Source of the DNA: Climacteris rufus
Lineage: Eukaryota; Chordata; Aves; Passeriformes; Climacteridae
NCBI GenBank assembly: GCA_013398175.1
Contig: VZRZ01008732.1
Span: 295,118-359,117 of the forward strand
DNA: 64,000 nucleotides
Direction: 5' to 3'
Notes under the pieces: model-generated
Told to the model about the DNA's origin: nothing
The model's input: the letters and a program-made list of their open reading frames with translations, nothing else
Database searches by the model: none
In this document: positions 9,978 to 20,879 of the stretch, piece by piece
Position numbering within the stretch: position 1 is the first letter of the stretch
Layout of the letters: every line of letters begins with the position of its first letter
Made by a program: the position numbers and the translations under genes

Positions 9978-11541
9978 TGTCGTGGGTTGAAAAATAACTC
10001 ACGAAAAAAAACATATTTGAAGGTTTATGATTGAGGATGAGGATTTGTGAGAAAAATATTTTGAGGCAACTACCAGGTTTAGCTTAAACCATAAACTACC
10101 TTTATTAACAGAATTAGCAAAAATATTTAAATAACAAAATAAGTAATGAAGCACCTTCATTTTCTCCCTTCCCATCTACAGTTCCCATTTCTTTACTAAG
10201 CANNNNNNNNNNNNNNNNNNNNNNNNNNNNNNNNNNNNNNNNNNNNNNNNNNNNNNNNNNNNNNNNNNNNNNNNNNNNNNNNNNNNNNNNNNNNNNNNNN
10301 NNNNNNNNNNNNNNNNNNNNNNNNNNNNNNNNNNNNNNNNNNNNNNNNNNNNNNNNNNCTCTCTCTTCTTCTGTTTCTAGTATCAAGAGTCTTTATTCTC
10401 TGTTTAAGTCTCCCATTTGCTCAATACATCTCCCGCTCTCTTCATCCCCCCATGCATCTCATGAATTATAGGGAAAAACTGTTCAATTTACTAAAATTTT
10501 ATCACAGCCTGCAGGAAAGGATCCAGTTCCAATGACTGAGTCTTCCCTCCCCCTCTTCCTCCATGGAACATGGTGTCCACCATGTGGTCCTTCTCTCCCA
10601 ATCACTTCCTTTTCTCGAAACCAAAGGGAGAAAATTTAAAAAAAGGGAAAAAAAATAAATTATTGCCCCAATCACCAAAGTTAATGAGTTTTTACCAGTC
10701 TAGGAGAAATTTCCACAAGATCTTTGCAGTGTCGAGAAAGTCAATTCAGTCCAGACTTTATGTCAGGGAATTGCTCCATGCTTTTTGCTGCCGTACACGT
10801 GGTGTCCCACCGTCGCTATATGGCAGTGTTCAGTGCTGCAAGTGTTACCATGCATGTTGCTGGCCACCGAGAGAGTTCTGCTGCTGGTCAGCTCTGCTCC
10901 TCTGCTTGCACCATGGCTTGTGAGAAAAAAAGACTATAAAAATAAAGTTCACTGCAAGCCAGATAAAAATAGTTTAGATGCTGTGTACTTGAGGCTGGCC
11001 TGGCCCAAGGCCCACATGCTCATGGCCCTGGCAGCCCCACGTGGCTCCAGGCTTTTTTCCTTTCCTGCAGTTTGGGCAGCTCCAACAATTCCAGTGGCAT
11101 CAGGCTTGTTTTGACCCTGGCGCAGTGGCCACAGCTCCAGCCCAGCAAACTCCGGTCCCATCCCATTTTGGCCCAGCAGGGCTGGACCACGCGGCTTTGC
11201 GCCACCCTGGCCCAGCCCAGCCTGTCCTGGCGGGGGCCTGGCTGTGCGCACCCCAGCCCGGCCTGGCGGGGCCTGGTGAGGCCCTGCTGCGCAGCTTTGC
11301 ACCACTCCGGCCCACCCCACTGTTCCTCTCCCCCCAACAGCGGGAAAACAGAAGATTTTAATACCTTCTCTTGGATGTGTCATCTCAAAAAAGCAAAATT
11401 TGAGCCATCTATTGGGTTTGGTGTGTGTCAATCTTCGGAGCTCTACAGGACTGGCTCTTTTTGTAAAGAACCACGCTAGGGCTCCGCCCCTCCCCTTCCC
11501 AGCAGTCTCAAAGGAAAACCCACCTCATGTAAACCAGCACA
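9978..11541 (-). mobile_element. Large LTR nested in CR1, with 156-bp gap (5-bp target duplication)
   Basis: The plus strand begins TGTCGTGGGTTGA and ends AAACCAGCACA. The flanking 5-bp duplication GTAAC lies at 9973-9977 and 11542-11546, and the CR1 sequence continues across it. Read on the minus strand the element would start TGTGCTGGTTT and end CCCACGACA, a terminal pattern of common avian LTRs, and an AATAAA lies about 120 bases from that 3' end. Together these suggest minus orientation. Five-base duplications are usual for ERVL-like elements. The interior has a GC-rich block (about 10990-11350) and an assembly gap at 10203-10358. With no gag or pol motif seen it is best read as a long solo LTR, though the gap hides part of it. 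Confidence 0.85.
10203..10358. other. Assembly gap (156 N)
   Basis: A run of N inside the large nested LTR. The true length of missing sequence is unknown. Confidence 1.
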
Positions 11542-11637
11542 GTAACTCTGCCTTGACAGAGGGCATTGGACTGGATGATCTCCAGAGGTCTCTTCAAACC
11601 CTAAGAATTCTGTGCTTTTGTGATTCTGTTAATAGAC

Positions 11638-13796
11638 CAATTCAAAAGTTTAAGCATTTGTTTTACCTTTTGTGTGGAGTGTGTGCTCAATCCCTTGTGG
11701 AATCAGCAGCACCTTAGAATTTCATTACTGTGTTTTGTTTAATACAGATGAATTTAAGAATATGCTTAAAATACATGAGTGAACCGAAGTCCAAGATTGA
11801 TTAAAAAATTCTCCTAGTGTTTGAAGAATTTCACCAACTATTAAAAATGCTAGACATTACTCTGATAATGGTAGAGTTTGTGCATGTCTCACTTGTCTCT
11901 ATGTACAAGTCAAAAAGAAAAAAAAGTCATTGGAATACTGTGAAGTGAAAAATTGTCAAAGCAGAAGAGATCGGACAAAGGGAAGGTAAGAAATTTTTAT
12001 TGAAATAGAAGTAGAAGGAAATCTGTAAAATGAAACTGTAAAAGCAAGGCTACCAGTACATAAATCAGTGAAGACTGACTTTGAGATCTAGGACACAACC
12101 ATATCTCAGAAAAATATAGAATAAAATGCTATCATTTCATAGAACTGTTTTTCCCTCTTTTTCCCTTTTTTTCTTCTTGTTTATTGACTACACAACTTCA
12201 TATTACTCTCTTAGCATGGGAAGTTTGGCTTACTCTCTTCCAAGACTATGAAGAAAAAGAAAATATTTTCTAACTTTCTGTTTGAAAATATGGTACATCC
12301 TCAGTAAGTTTGATCAAGCGAAAGACAGATTCCCAAGTTAAACACATTTGGAAAGACACTGAAGTATTGCTCCTGAATCCTAATGTAACTTACACATGTC
12401 CTAGTATTTTTGAGTTTGAGACCCTGATTAAGTATGATTCCCAGTTTTGCATGTATCAAACGAGTATGATTTTCTATATTATTATTACTGTTTCCAAAAA
12501 GCACTAATAATTGTGTTAGAAGTTTCGAACAATCTTTTTGAAGTAAACTAGAACTGGGTAAATAAAGGGAGAAGAAAACCTTTCTTTAAAAAAACCAAAA
12601 ATGTTGTCAAAAATGACAATAACCAAAACCAGAAAAAAAAGCTCTCAAAAAATCCCTCAAAGCTATGATTTTTCACTTCCCCTGCCACAGGTTTGATTTC
12701 TGAAAATACTCTGACAAGATTTCTCTAGTAAAATTATTGAGAGACAAGCAATTCTTGTGGGAAGACTTTTTCAAGAATTCCATTTTAAATTAATATGAAC
12801 CCTGTGTTTTATATTTCAGAAAATATTTATCTTTTCAGTCATATCTATGAAATAAAAACTAAGATTTGAATTATCACATTTGAATTATCAATGGAAAAGA
12901 GGTAAAACACAGTGTGCAATCAGTCCCCAAAGTCATGCTCTGTCTTTATGTATGTTACATAAGGAGGAAGAACCTGAAAAGTAATTGAATTTATTATTTC
13001 TTGTGAATACTTAGTGCAAATCTATCAGCTCTAAACATTTTTCTAGATGCAGCTCCATCTTTTTACCTGGCTTTTGGTTAGGATTTTTTGGGTTGGGTTG
13101 TGTTGGTTTGGTTTGTTTTTTTCCTAGTTAGTTAGGTAACAAATGTATCAGGTACTATGCTGAATGTTTCAGCTAATTAGAAATGCCCGAGAATACAACG
13201 TAAAATAAGAAAATGTGCACTATGGGATACAGATGCCTGGTTTTACTGACCTTCCAACTGTATGTTTTATGTATTGGCAAAAGTAGCTTACAACTGCAGC
13301 AGTATAGAACTCATGGTAATAAAAACTTTAGGGCTTACAAAATGTCATAAAAAGCTCATGGACTATTTCTAGAAACGTCATGAATTATTTATGAAGCAAC
13401 TTTAAGAACTAGATTTTCTGTCCTGCTTCCATTTATATTATACGTCTCTGGATCATCAATTTCAATTTATTTTAACTTATGCAGGATAATCTTTCACTTT
13501 TTCACTAGAAATTAATATACTTTGGGCATGGTTTCAAATAAAAAGAAGCCAACCATTTATGATATATGTGTAAGAGATGGTATTAATTAATCATAGACAT
13601 TTAAAAAGAGCAAACTTTTAAGTGTCCACAGCTTCAAGGCAGCTTAAAATTTGTGAGAGTTTAAATGATTTATTCCTGTTTCATCTGATATTTAAAAGTT
13701 GAATAAACAATTTGCGGCTAATTTTTTTTCCTAGCAAAATCATACTCTTCTGTTTGAAAATTGAGTAACAATCAATTGTTACTCAGTTGTACCCAC
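11638..13796. other. AT-rich unique sequence with one short perfect palindrome
   Basis: No gene, RNA or repeat family recognised. A palindrome at 13762-13785 lies just left of the next LTR. Complementary short frames at 12301-12507 on opposite strands are chance. Confidence 0.4.
13762..13785. repeat. Perfect 11-bp inverted repeat with 2-nt spacer
   Basis: The arms TGAGTAACAAT and ATTGTTACTCA are exact reverse complements separated only by CA. With so small a spacer the structure would be a cruciform-type palindrome and not a normal RNA hairpin. Confidence 0.9.
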
Positions 13797-14380
13797 TGTG
13801 GTGTGTTGGTCTTGGCCAGATTCCAAGTGTCCACCGAGGTGCTCTATCACTCCCCCTCCTCAGTAGGACAAACGGGAAAAAATGAGATGAGAAAAGAACC
13901 ACCCTTGTCAGTTGAGACAAAGGCAGCTTAACAAAGAAAAGCAAAAGCAGTACTCAGAAAGCAAAGGAGAAATAGATTTATTCTCTACTTCCCCTTCCTG
14001 GGAAGCAGGGGCTCAAAATGCATAACACTTGCTCCAGAAGACAAGTACCTTTAGGACAAATGCCTTACTAAAAAATGCACACTCCTCTCCTTTCTCTTAA
14101 TATTTCATGCTGAGCACGATGTCATATGGTAAGGAAAACCTCTCTGGCAGCTTGCACTATCTGTTCCAGCTGTGTCCCCTCTCAGCCTCGCTCACCCTCA
14201 GCCTATGGGCCATTGGAGGGCAAGTTAGAAGAGACAGCCCTGATGCTGTGCTGTGCAGCATTGCTCAGCAGTTGCCAAAACACTGGAGTGTTACCAACAT
14301 TTTTCTAGCTACAAACACAAAGCACAGCACTAGAAGTGTTGCTGTGAGGAGAGTTAACTCCTTCCCACAGACCCAGTACA
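13797..14380 (-). mobile_element. Avian ERV LTR, minus orientation
   Basis: The plus strand starts TGTGGTGTGTTGG, followed by a 'TGCTCTATCACTCCCCCTCC' motif that I recognise from a widespread avian LTR group. It ends GACCCAGTACA. On the minus strand this reads as a normal LTR starting TGTACTGGGTC, with a GGAGTTAACTC block near the start and an AATAAATC poly(A) signal towards the end (plus-strand GATTTATTC near 13975). I found no flanking duplication, so one end may be eroded. The frames at 14107-14439 belong to this LTR. Confidence 0.8.
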
Positions 14381-15702
14381 TTTTCCTGATAAGAGAAATA
14401 CAAGTTTGTGTGCTAGTGGCTTCCATTACACCAGTATAAGAATGAAAAGAGCAGAGTTTCTGTGGACTAAAATGCTAGTACTTCACATACTGTTGGACAG
14501 ATCAATCATACACCATATCTTCAGAAATTGTTGTTCTTCTCTAGCAGAGCTTTGACACCAACAAGTGTAGAGATATCTCCATCAGATTGAGACTCTCCAG
14601 TCAAAGAGTAAAAACTGATCTAGAAGGTATGTTCATCGCTGAAATGTTAGCATCTCCATGTATGAGGGAGTTTTCAAGGTGTGGTTTTGAACCGTCTATA
14701 AAGGACTGGGGGACAAAGAGAGCCTGAACTGGAGGACAGTCCCTCTCAGTGTTTGTGAACTGAAAGAGCAAACTGATCAGCTTTGCAGTGGGAGGGGTAG
14801 GAGGGTTTCTATTTGCACTTTAGTGCAGGCAGTGTATTTCAGATAATCTGTCTAGATTCCCCTTTATAAAATATGGGGAGCAATTACAACTTCTACAGTA
14901 CAACTCATATAATTTTAAGGGGGTCAGCTACATTTTGTCAGATGAACTATGTAACAGATACATGTATTTCTCTCAGTAGAACAGAAACCGATCTTAGGGC
15001 AGGCATTCCAACTTCAGATGTTTAAAGCCAAGCAAGAAGAATCCTGCCTGGGGTCTTTGCCTTCAGAATATTCCCAAACTTTGTGTTTTAAGATTGGATC
15101 AAAATTCTTAACTAATAATCGCCAACAATTGTAGAAACTGATGCATATGGTAATGAATCATCAGTTGCTGACTACTGTTGAGTCACTGCACATATAAACA
15201 ACATACAGTTTTGCAATTCTGGAAAGACCAATTTTTAATATCTATTCAAATAGTAAAACTTTTTGCTAACAAAACAATGAAAATAAATCACTGAATAGTG
15301 TAAATTTCACGGGGTGAAACATTCCTTGTATGAGTTGGCTAAAGTTATTTCACTGGCCAAAAATTTTTTTTTTGACTCAAATAATTTCCACCTATCTGTC
15401 ACAATAAGACAATACCAGGTTATATTTCTGAACAAAATGTAGAAGGAAGCTGAATTGTCTAGCTTTTCTAGCTGAATTCTCTGACTCAGTGTTGCAGTTA
15501 TTTATCTAAATCAAGCTAGGCATTCTAAAGCCTTTATCAGAAATGGAAGGGCGGGGAGAGGAGGAAAGGAGAAGCAGCCAGAAGTTAAAAACCTATCGCT
15601 AAGCTTAATGTAGTCACCTTTCCTGGTGACTACAGCACAGGATTGAATTTCTCCAAGAAAACATATATTCTTTGACAAGAAAAGCAAACTAGACCTGGAA
15701 TG
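14381..15702. other. Unique sequence, no gene seen
   Basis: Moderately A/T-rich DNA without an open frame worth reporting or a recognised repeat. A purine-rich block 'GGGCGGGGAGAGGAGGAAAG' lies near 15550. Confidence 0.4.
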
Positions 15703-16690
15703 AATCGTAGACTATCACAGGTTGGAAGGGATCTGCTCCTTGCAGATGACTACGATTAACAATATCACCAAGACACTCTTTGAACTCTGTCAGGTTTGAT
15801 GCCATGACCACTTCCCCAGGGAATCTCTCCCAGTGACCAATCACCTTCTAAGTGAAGAACCTTTTTCCTAAAGTGCAATCTTAACTTCCTCTGATGTGGC
15901 TTCATTCCATTCCTCATGTCCTACACTGATCACCACAGAGATCAGCACCTCCTTCTCTGCTCCCTTGAGGAAGTTGCAGGCTGTGACGAGGTCACCCCTC
16001 AGCCTTTTCTTCGCCAAGATGAACAAACCGAGTGACCTCAACTACTCCTTCTAAGCCTTGCCCTCAAGTCTTTCCACCATCATGGTTACCCTCCTCTGGA
16101 TGCACTCCAATATTTACTGCCCTTGTTACATTGTGCCCAGAACTGCACAGAGGACTCGAGGTGAGGCTGCACCGATACAGGGCAGAGCAGGACAGTCGCC
16201 TCCCACAACCAGTTAACAATGCAGTTCTTGATGTATCCCAGGACATGACTGGCCCTTTTTGCTGCCAGGGCGCACTGTTGCCTCATATTCAACTTCCCAT
16301 TCAGCAGGACCTCCACATCTCTTTCTGTGGGGCTACTCTCCAGACTGTCACCCCCCAGTTTGTGTGTATGCCCATGATTACCCTGCCTGAGGTGTAGAAT
16401 CTGGCATTTTCTCTTCTTAAATTTTTATGGTCATAGACTCATAGAATCATAAAATCATAGAATGCTTTGGGTTGGAAGGGAACTTAAAGATCATCTAGTT
16501 TAAACCTCCTGCCATGGTCAGGGATGCCACCCACTAGATTATATCATTTCTCAGCTCCCTAATCTGTCCAGATCTCTCTGTAAGACCTCATTGCCCTGGA
16601 AGCAATCCATAGCGCCACCTAATTTAGTATAATCAGCAAATTTCCTCAATGTACATTTGCTTCCATCCTCCAAATCATTTGAAAAGGAAA
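15703..16690 (-). mobile_element. CR1 LINE fragment, minus strand, carrying a nested CR1
   Basis: It begins with a decayed CR1 3' end ('TATCACAGGTTGGAAGGGAT') and continues through the reverse-complement 3' coding blocks 'CCACTTCCCCAGGGAATC', 'AGTGAAGAACCTTTTTCC', 'CCTCCTCTGGATGCACTCC' and 'TGCCTGAGGTGTAGAATCTGG'. At 16433 it is interrupted by a second CR1. Host homology returns at about 16546 ('CTAATCTGTCCAGATCTCTC') and fades near 16690 after the 'AATCAGCAAATTTCCTC' block. The open frames at 16032-16397 (plus) and 16086-16316 (minus) are this element. Confidence 0.92.
16433..16545 (-). mobile_element. Short 3'-end CR1 inserted in an older CR1
   Basis: It starts with terminal octamers (AGAATCATA and relatives), then the classic 'GGTTGGAAGGGAACTTAAAG' and 'CCTGCCATGGTCAGGGATG' blocks, and is 5'-truncated after 'CCACCCACTAGAT'. 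Host CR1 text lies on both sides. It is in the same orientation as the host and clearly younger than it. Confidence 0.92.
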
Positions 16691-19600
16691 GATAAATAAA
16701 AGGGGAATGAAAATAATAAAAATAAAAATTTTCCTGGTAAACATTATTTTTAAATGCCATGAAAAGTATAAGTTTTAGTCTTTTGGCCAAAGAAAAAAAA
16801 AAGATGAAGTTAATTTATAAATTTGATTACAGGGAATGTTAATGTCATTTAAAATATCATTGACTGTACTTAATTTCTTCAGTTATTTATGTACTCATTT
16901 GACTGTACATACTATTTCAAATCAGAAGGCTTTACTGTGACTTTTTTTAATACTGTGGAAGACGGCACAAAGGTTTTGTTTCAAACTGAGGTCACCTTCA
17001 TGTACTGAAGTCCTTACTCCTGAAATGAGAGAATCAAATACCATATAGAGTAGGCAAAACACTCCTCCAGAGAATTCAGGCCAAAATGAACATTCAGTTC
17101 TCAAGAAAACAAAACGCTCAAAAAATGGCTTGAACCATCCTGTAGGACTTCTTACTTCTACTCTCCTAAATTATTTTTTACTTAGAAGCTTTTAAGTAAC
17201 CAAAAAACTTCCCAGGAAAGTATCAGTGCAAGATTAATAATTTACTCATACACCCACTAAAAGGGTTAACTGAAATAGTGCTAAGTGATGATTTCTGTTA
17301 GAACCACAGCTTGTCATAGAGCATTTCAAATAGTGTTAAACTGCAATATACTTCTGGTCTGATGCATAGAAAGGATTGTCTGATCCATAGAAATGGAGTA
17401 TTACATGCACATACTATGGTATTCCATGGATATGCATTAAAGTATTGATCCATCTCTATTATAAACAATAGGTAGAAACATATCCTAAACTTAACCTGGC
17501 GATACAAATAGTAATATACACTATATTAATGAACAAAGTTGTATTTTGTTTCTATATCTCCGTTCAGAATTGCAAGCTGTTTTTCTCTTTCCACACTGAC
17601 GAATTGCTAGAGCATACTACAAATACAACCAGAAAAATTCCTAGAATTTTATCTATTTAATTTTTAAAAAAAAAATTTGAATTCCCTTCTGCCCTTGAAT
17701 ATTTCAGAATATAGAGTCCATAAAATCAGGTGAGAAGTCTACAGCATTTTGAAGTTCATATAATCCAAGGTCTGTCAATGGTATTTTGTTCTAACTCTGA
17801 TGTTCACTACAACTATGGAGTGAAATCCACAAACTGCACAAGTTTGCTCAGCAATATTGCAACACCCTGTAATTACTTCAGACTAATTCATCAATGGCTG
17901 CAGATCAGTTCTCTACAATACTTCTTTTTTAAATCCTGGCAGGCACATGGAAGTTTGTTTTCAGTATAGCAACTTAGACTGTAGTGAGGGTTTTCAAAAA
18001 TCTGCATATTCAAAAATCTGCATGTCTTCATTGTCTGATATACTGCCAAAGATTCTCTAAGATATCACTGTAGAATTCTAATGACACTGTCAACCTGTTG
18101 CATATAACTGACAGTTTAAACCTTTATGTTTTGAGAAACATTCAATAGTTTTTCCCATAACACTTCCCCAAAATATCTGGTTTTGTATTTCTGGATGATG
18201 GGCTTCAGCCAGCCTCCCACATGCCAGGATATTCAAAGCATCAATATAATACATAGTTAAATAGAGAATTATATGACATAGATTTCACCATCTGGCATAG
18301 GAGCTTGATGTTTTTTAGATGTTCTAAAATTATTTTTCAACCAAGAATATTTCATTAGATAGTTGTTTATACAGTTGCAACACTCTTCATTATATGAAAG
18401 TATGGAAAAATAACACTAAAGTTCAGGCTATACACACTTCAGGCACACCTGTATAATTGGGTACAAAACCATTTTGTGATTATTCCAAAATACTTAGTCT
18501 TTGTGGCAACTTAGTCCTGTAAACACTATAGCTACATTTAAATAACAATGGGCTAGAAGAGCGTAAATTCAATTTACAGGGAAATCTTACATGGGTGCAG
18601 CAAAATTTCATATTGACAATAGTGATAAGTATGTGGACTTTAGTTAGGAGTTGATGCGGACATTCTTGTACAATGTCTTTAATACATGGCAATTCTTCAC
18701 AAACTCAAAAATCTTTTCTACCAGACTTCACCCTGTAAACTTGTCTTCTGACATCATTCTTATTTGATAAGAGGAATCAAGAAGATAATATGGTTTGGAA
18801 TGTTAAGGTGAAGCTCTTGGGTCACATAAATAAAGTAAGCCCTTGAATTTCAACAGAGTTTTATCACTTCAGTTCTGTCATTCACTGACTGAAGGAGCAA
18901 ATCTATTTAATGGTGTATTTTAATTCGCATCACCATAAACAAGAATGATTGTCTTAGGAATCCAAAACTAGAAAAAGGTCATCAGTGTTTTTCACTAATA
19001 TTTCACGCTTTACTGCAGTATGCTCTGGGGAATTACAGACTGCAAAAGTGGAATATGATAAATTGCTGAAAATATTTTTATTATGCAGTTTTAGTAATTT
19101 AAAATAGATTGGTATACATGAAAAAAAATGGTAGCAAAAAATCTAGGGACAGTTTTCAAAAAAATGCAAATTCACAGAGAGATACCTGAGGACTGGTCAA
19201 GATAAACCTTGTAACTCTCAAGAGGACTACTGAAAACCTCAGTCAGTGAGGGTTCATCTGCTCTTGTAAGTAAGTTAATTTCCTTAAATCTGACTGACTG
19301 TTCTTAAAAACTGTGACAAACATTTTTTAAAAGTGATTTTTTTAAAAAGTATACCTTGATTTATTCTCTTAATTAATGACAACTTATTTTAAGCTCCGCA
19401 GTAAAGAAAGCCAACAGATCTATCAAGTTACCCTGCTGCTCCATTGTCCTGACACTGCCAGACTGGTAGTTCTCCTCACTAACTTTGCAACAGTGACACC
19501 TAATTCCGAGTAACCAGAGACGAGGCTGATCAAAATAAAAAAGGAACCATATAATGGTGGAAGGAGGGTAAGCTTCAGGCAAGAAGGCTTGAATGGGAAG

Positions 19601-20788
19601 TTGCTTTTGTTCTAGAAACCTGGTGTTCTGATGAGCCATTGTTGCTTGAACAGTTCATGACTGATTGTGCACAGAAGAAGCCAAGTCACTTGAACCATGA
19701 GTTAGCTGGCCATCTAGGAAGGAAATCTGAACACAGATATGCTCGGCTGCTCGTTTGCAGTGCAGGGGCTCCTTCAGCTCACCAAATCTGTGCACTATTG
19801 TAAACAAATAGTACTGAAAGCAAACAAACATGAGAAGGATTCTTATTGCCACCTCTAACCTTGTCAATTTCTTCAGTTGGTAGATGGATTAATCCAATCA
19901 GTGTATTTCACTGGAGCCTTAGATTGTGGAGGCAAGAGCACCGTAACTGAATGCATAAAATCAATCCTCACTGGCATTGTTAAACTATCAGGACAATTAC
20001 CAACACTATCATCTCCGTGTCAAGTTATGTGATAAGTGAGTAGCCAGGAAAAGTGAAAGCAGGAATAGTTCAATTTTATCCCTTTTCTGCCAGCAAGCAT
20101 ATCTTATTTTTACTTTCTGGTTGTCTACAGAAAGCTCAAGGTATTTTTTATGTATCATTAAAGAATCTGATGACCTATTTCCACAGGTGTTGGGGAGGTC
20201 TGATGGGCTCAGTTAAAACTCATATTATTACCTACTTCAACACCAGCAAGTACTCAAACTGAATCTGTTATGCTGTAGGCTTTTTTATCATCAGTCATTT
20301 GACATGCTCAAGTGTTTGAATGCAATCAGCTAAATGCCTCTTAGTTTTTGACAGGACATGAAAAGTGTTTGCTTAACCAAACAAACTACAGTTACAAGTC
20401 GTAGACTGTGCTTTAAAAACAGAGTAGTATGGTTTCATCTGCACCATTTTATGCCTGAATTCCTTCTTCTGGCAAATGGTCTTATGAATCAAATGGAAAT
20501 GTCTGAGGGAAAAATGAAGTAATGGCCCTTTTTAGCTAGCATATTATTGACAGATAAATATAAATCACAAAGCTATTATTCACAGGATGTCTATTTCTAT
20601 TGATACAATTAATCTCATTTGGGCAGGAGGGTGGGGCCGGAAAGAGGCAGTGCGATGGCCTACCTTCATTTTTGGGAACAAGCCACAATCTGTCCAGAGC
20701 TTGTTTTCCTTGGTTGAAGCATAGTTTGGCCTAGTAACTACTGTTAATAGACTATATTTCTTTCCTTTCTTTCAAATATTTTATCCAG
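16691..20788. other. AT-rich unique sequence, no firm gene
   Basis: No repeat family recognised. A 16-base direct repeat (TTCAAAAATCTGCAT...) occurs in tandem at 17993-18024. Two neighbouring minus-strand open frames (19655-19867, 70 codons; 19373-19639, 88 codons) sit in a patch of slightly higher GC. I do not recognise either product and see no conserved motif, so they are not called as genes. Confidence 0.4.
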
Positions 20789-20879
20789 CACAGCACAACC
20801 TTTACAACCCCAGAGGGACCTAAAACTTCTAAGAGCTTTTGCAAAAATAAGTGCCTCAAACCAAACAGCACCTCAACAG
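20789..20879 (+). other. Exon-like segment (91 nt) with strong splice signals
   Basis: The segment is preceded by a pyrimidine-rich tract (TTTCTTTCCTTTCTTTC, then TTTTATCCAG) and followed by a near-perfect donor, CAG|GTAAGT. Two of the three plus-strand frames are open over the whole length and the third has a stop. The length, 91 nt, is normal for a vertebrate internal exon. I do not recognise either translation as a known family. It could be a coding exon, an exon of a long noncoding RNA, or chance. No partner exon was identified in the window. Confidence 0.3.

Larger units (their letters stand above)
7600..11637 (+). mobile_element. Long CR1 LINE, plus strand, interrupted by two LTRs
   Basis: This is an old CR1 copy retaining much of ORF2 and the 3' end. 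CR1 blocks run from about 7680 ('TTCAGGGACCTGCTTAGAGG') to 8043, resume at 8340, continue to 9977, and finish at 11547-11637 with the 3' end ('ATTGGACTGGATGATCTCC', 'TGTGATTCTGTT'). Two solo LTRs (8044-8333 and 9978-11541) sit inside it. At both junctions the CR1 sequence resumes exactly after one copy of the target duplication. The 5' edge is approximate, since divergence is high there. The element is long dead, with stops and frameshifts throughout. Confidence 0.92.

Noticed and set aside
10949..11431. 160-codon and overlapping open frames on both strands
   Set aside because: They fall in the GC-rich core of the nested LTR, where stops are rare in all frames.
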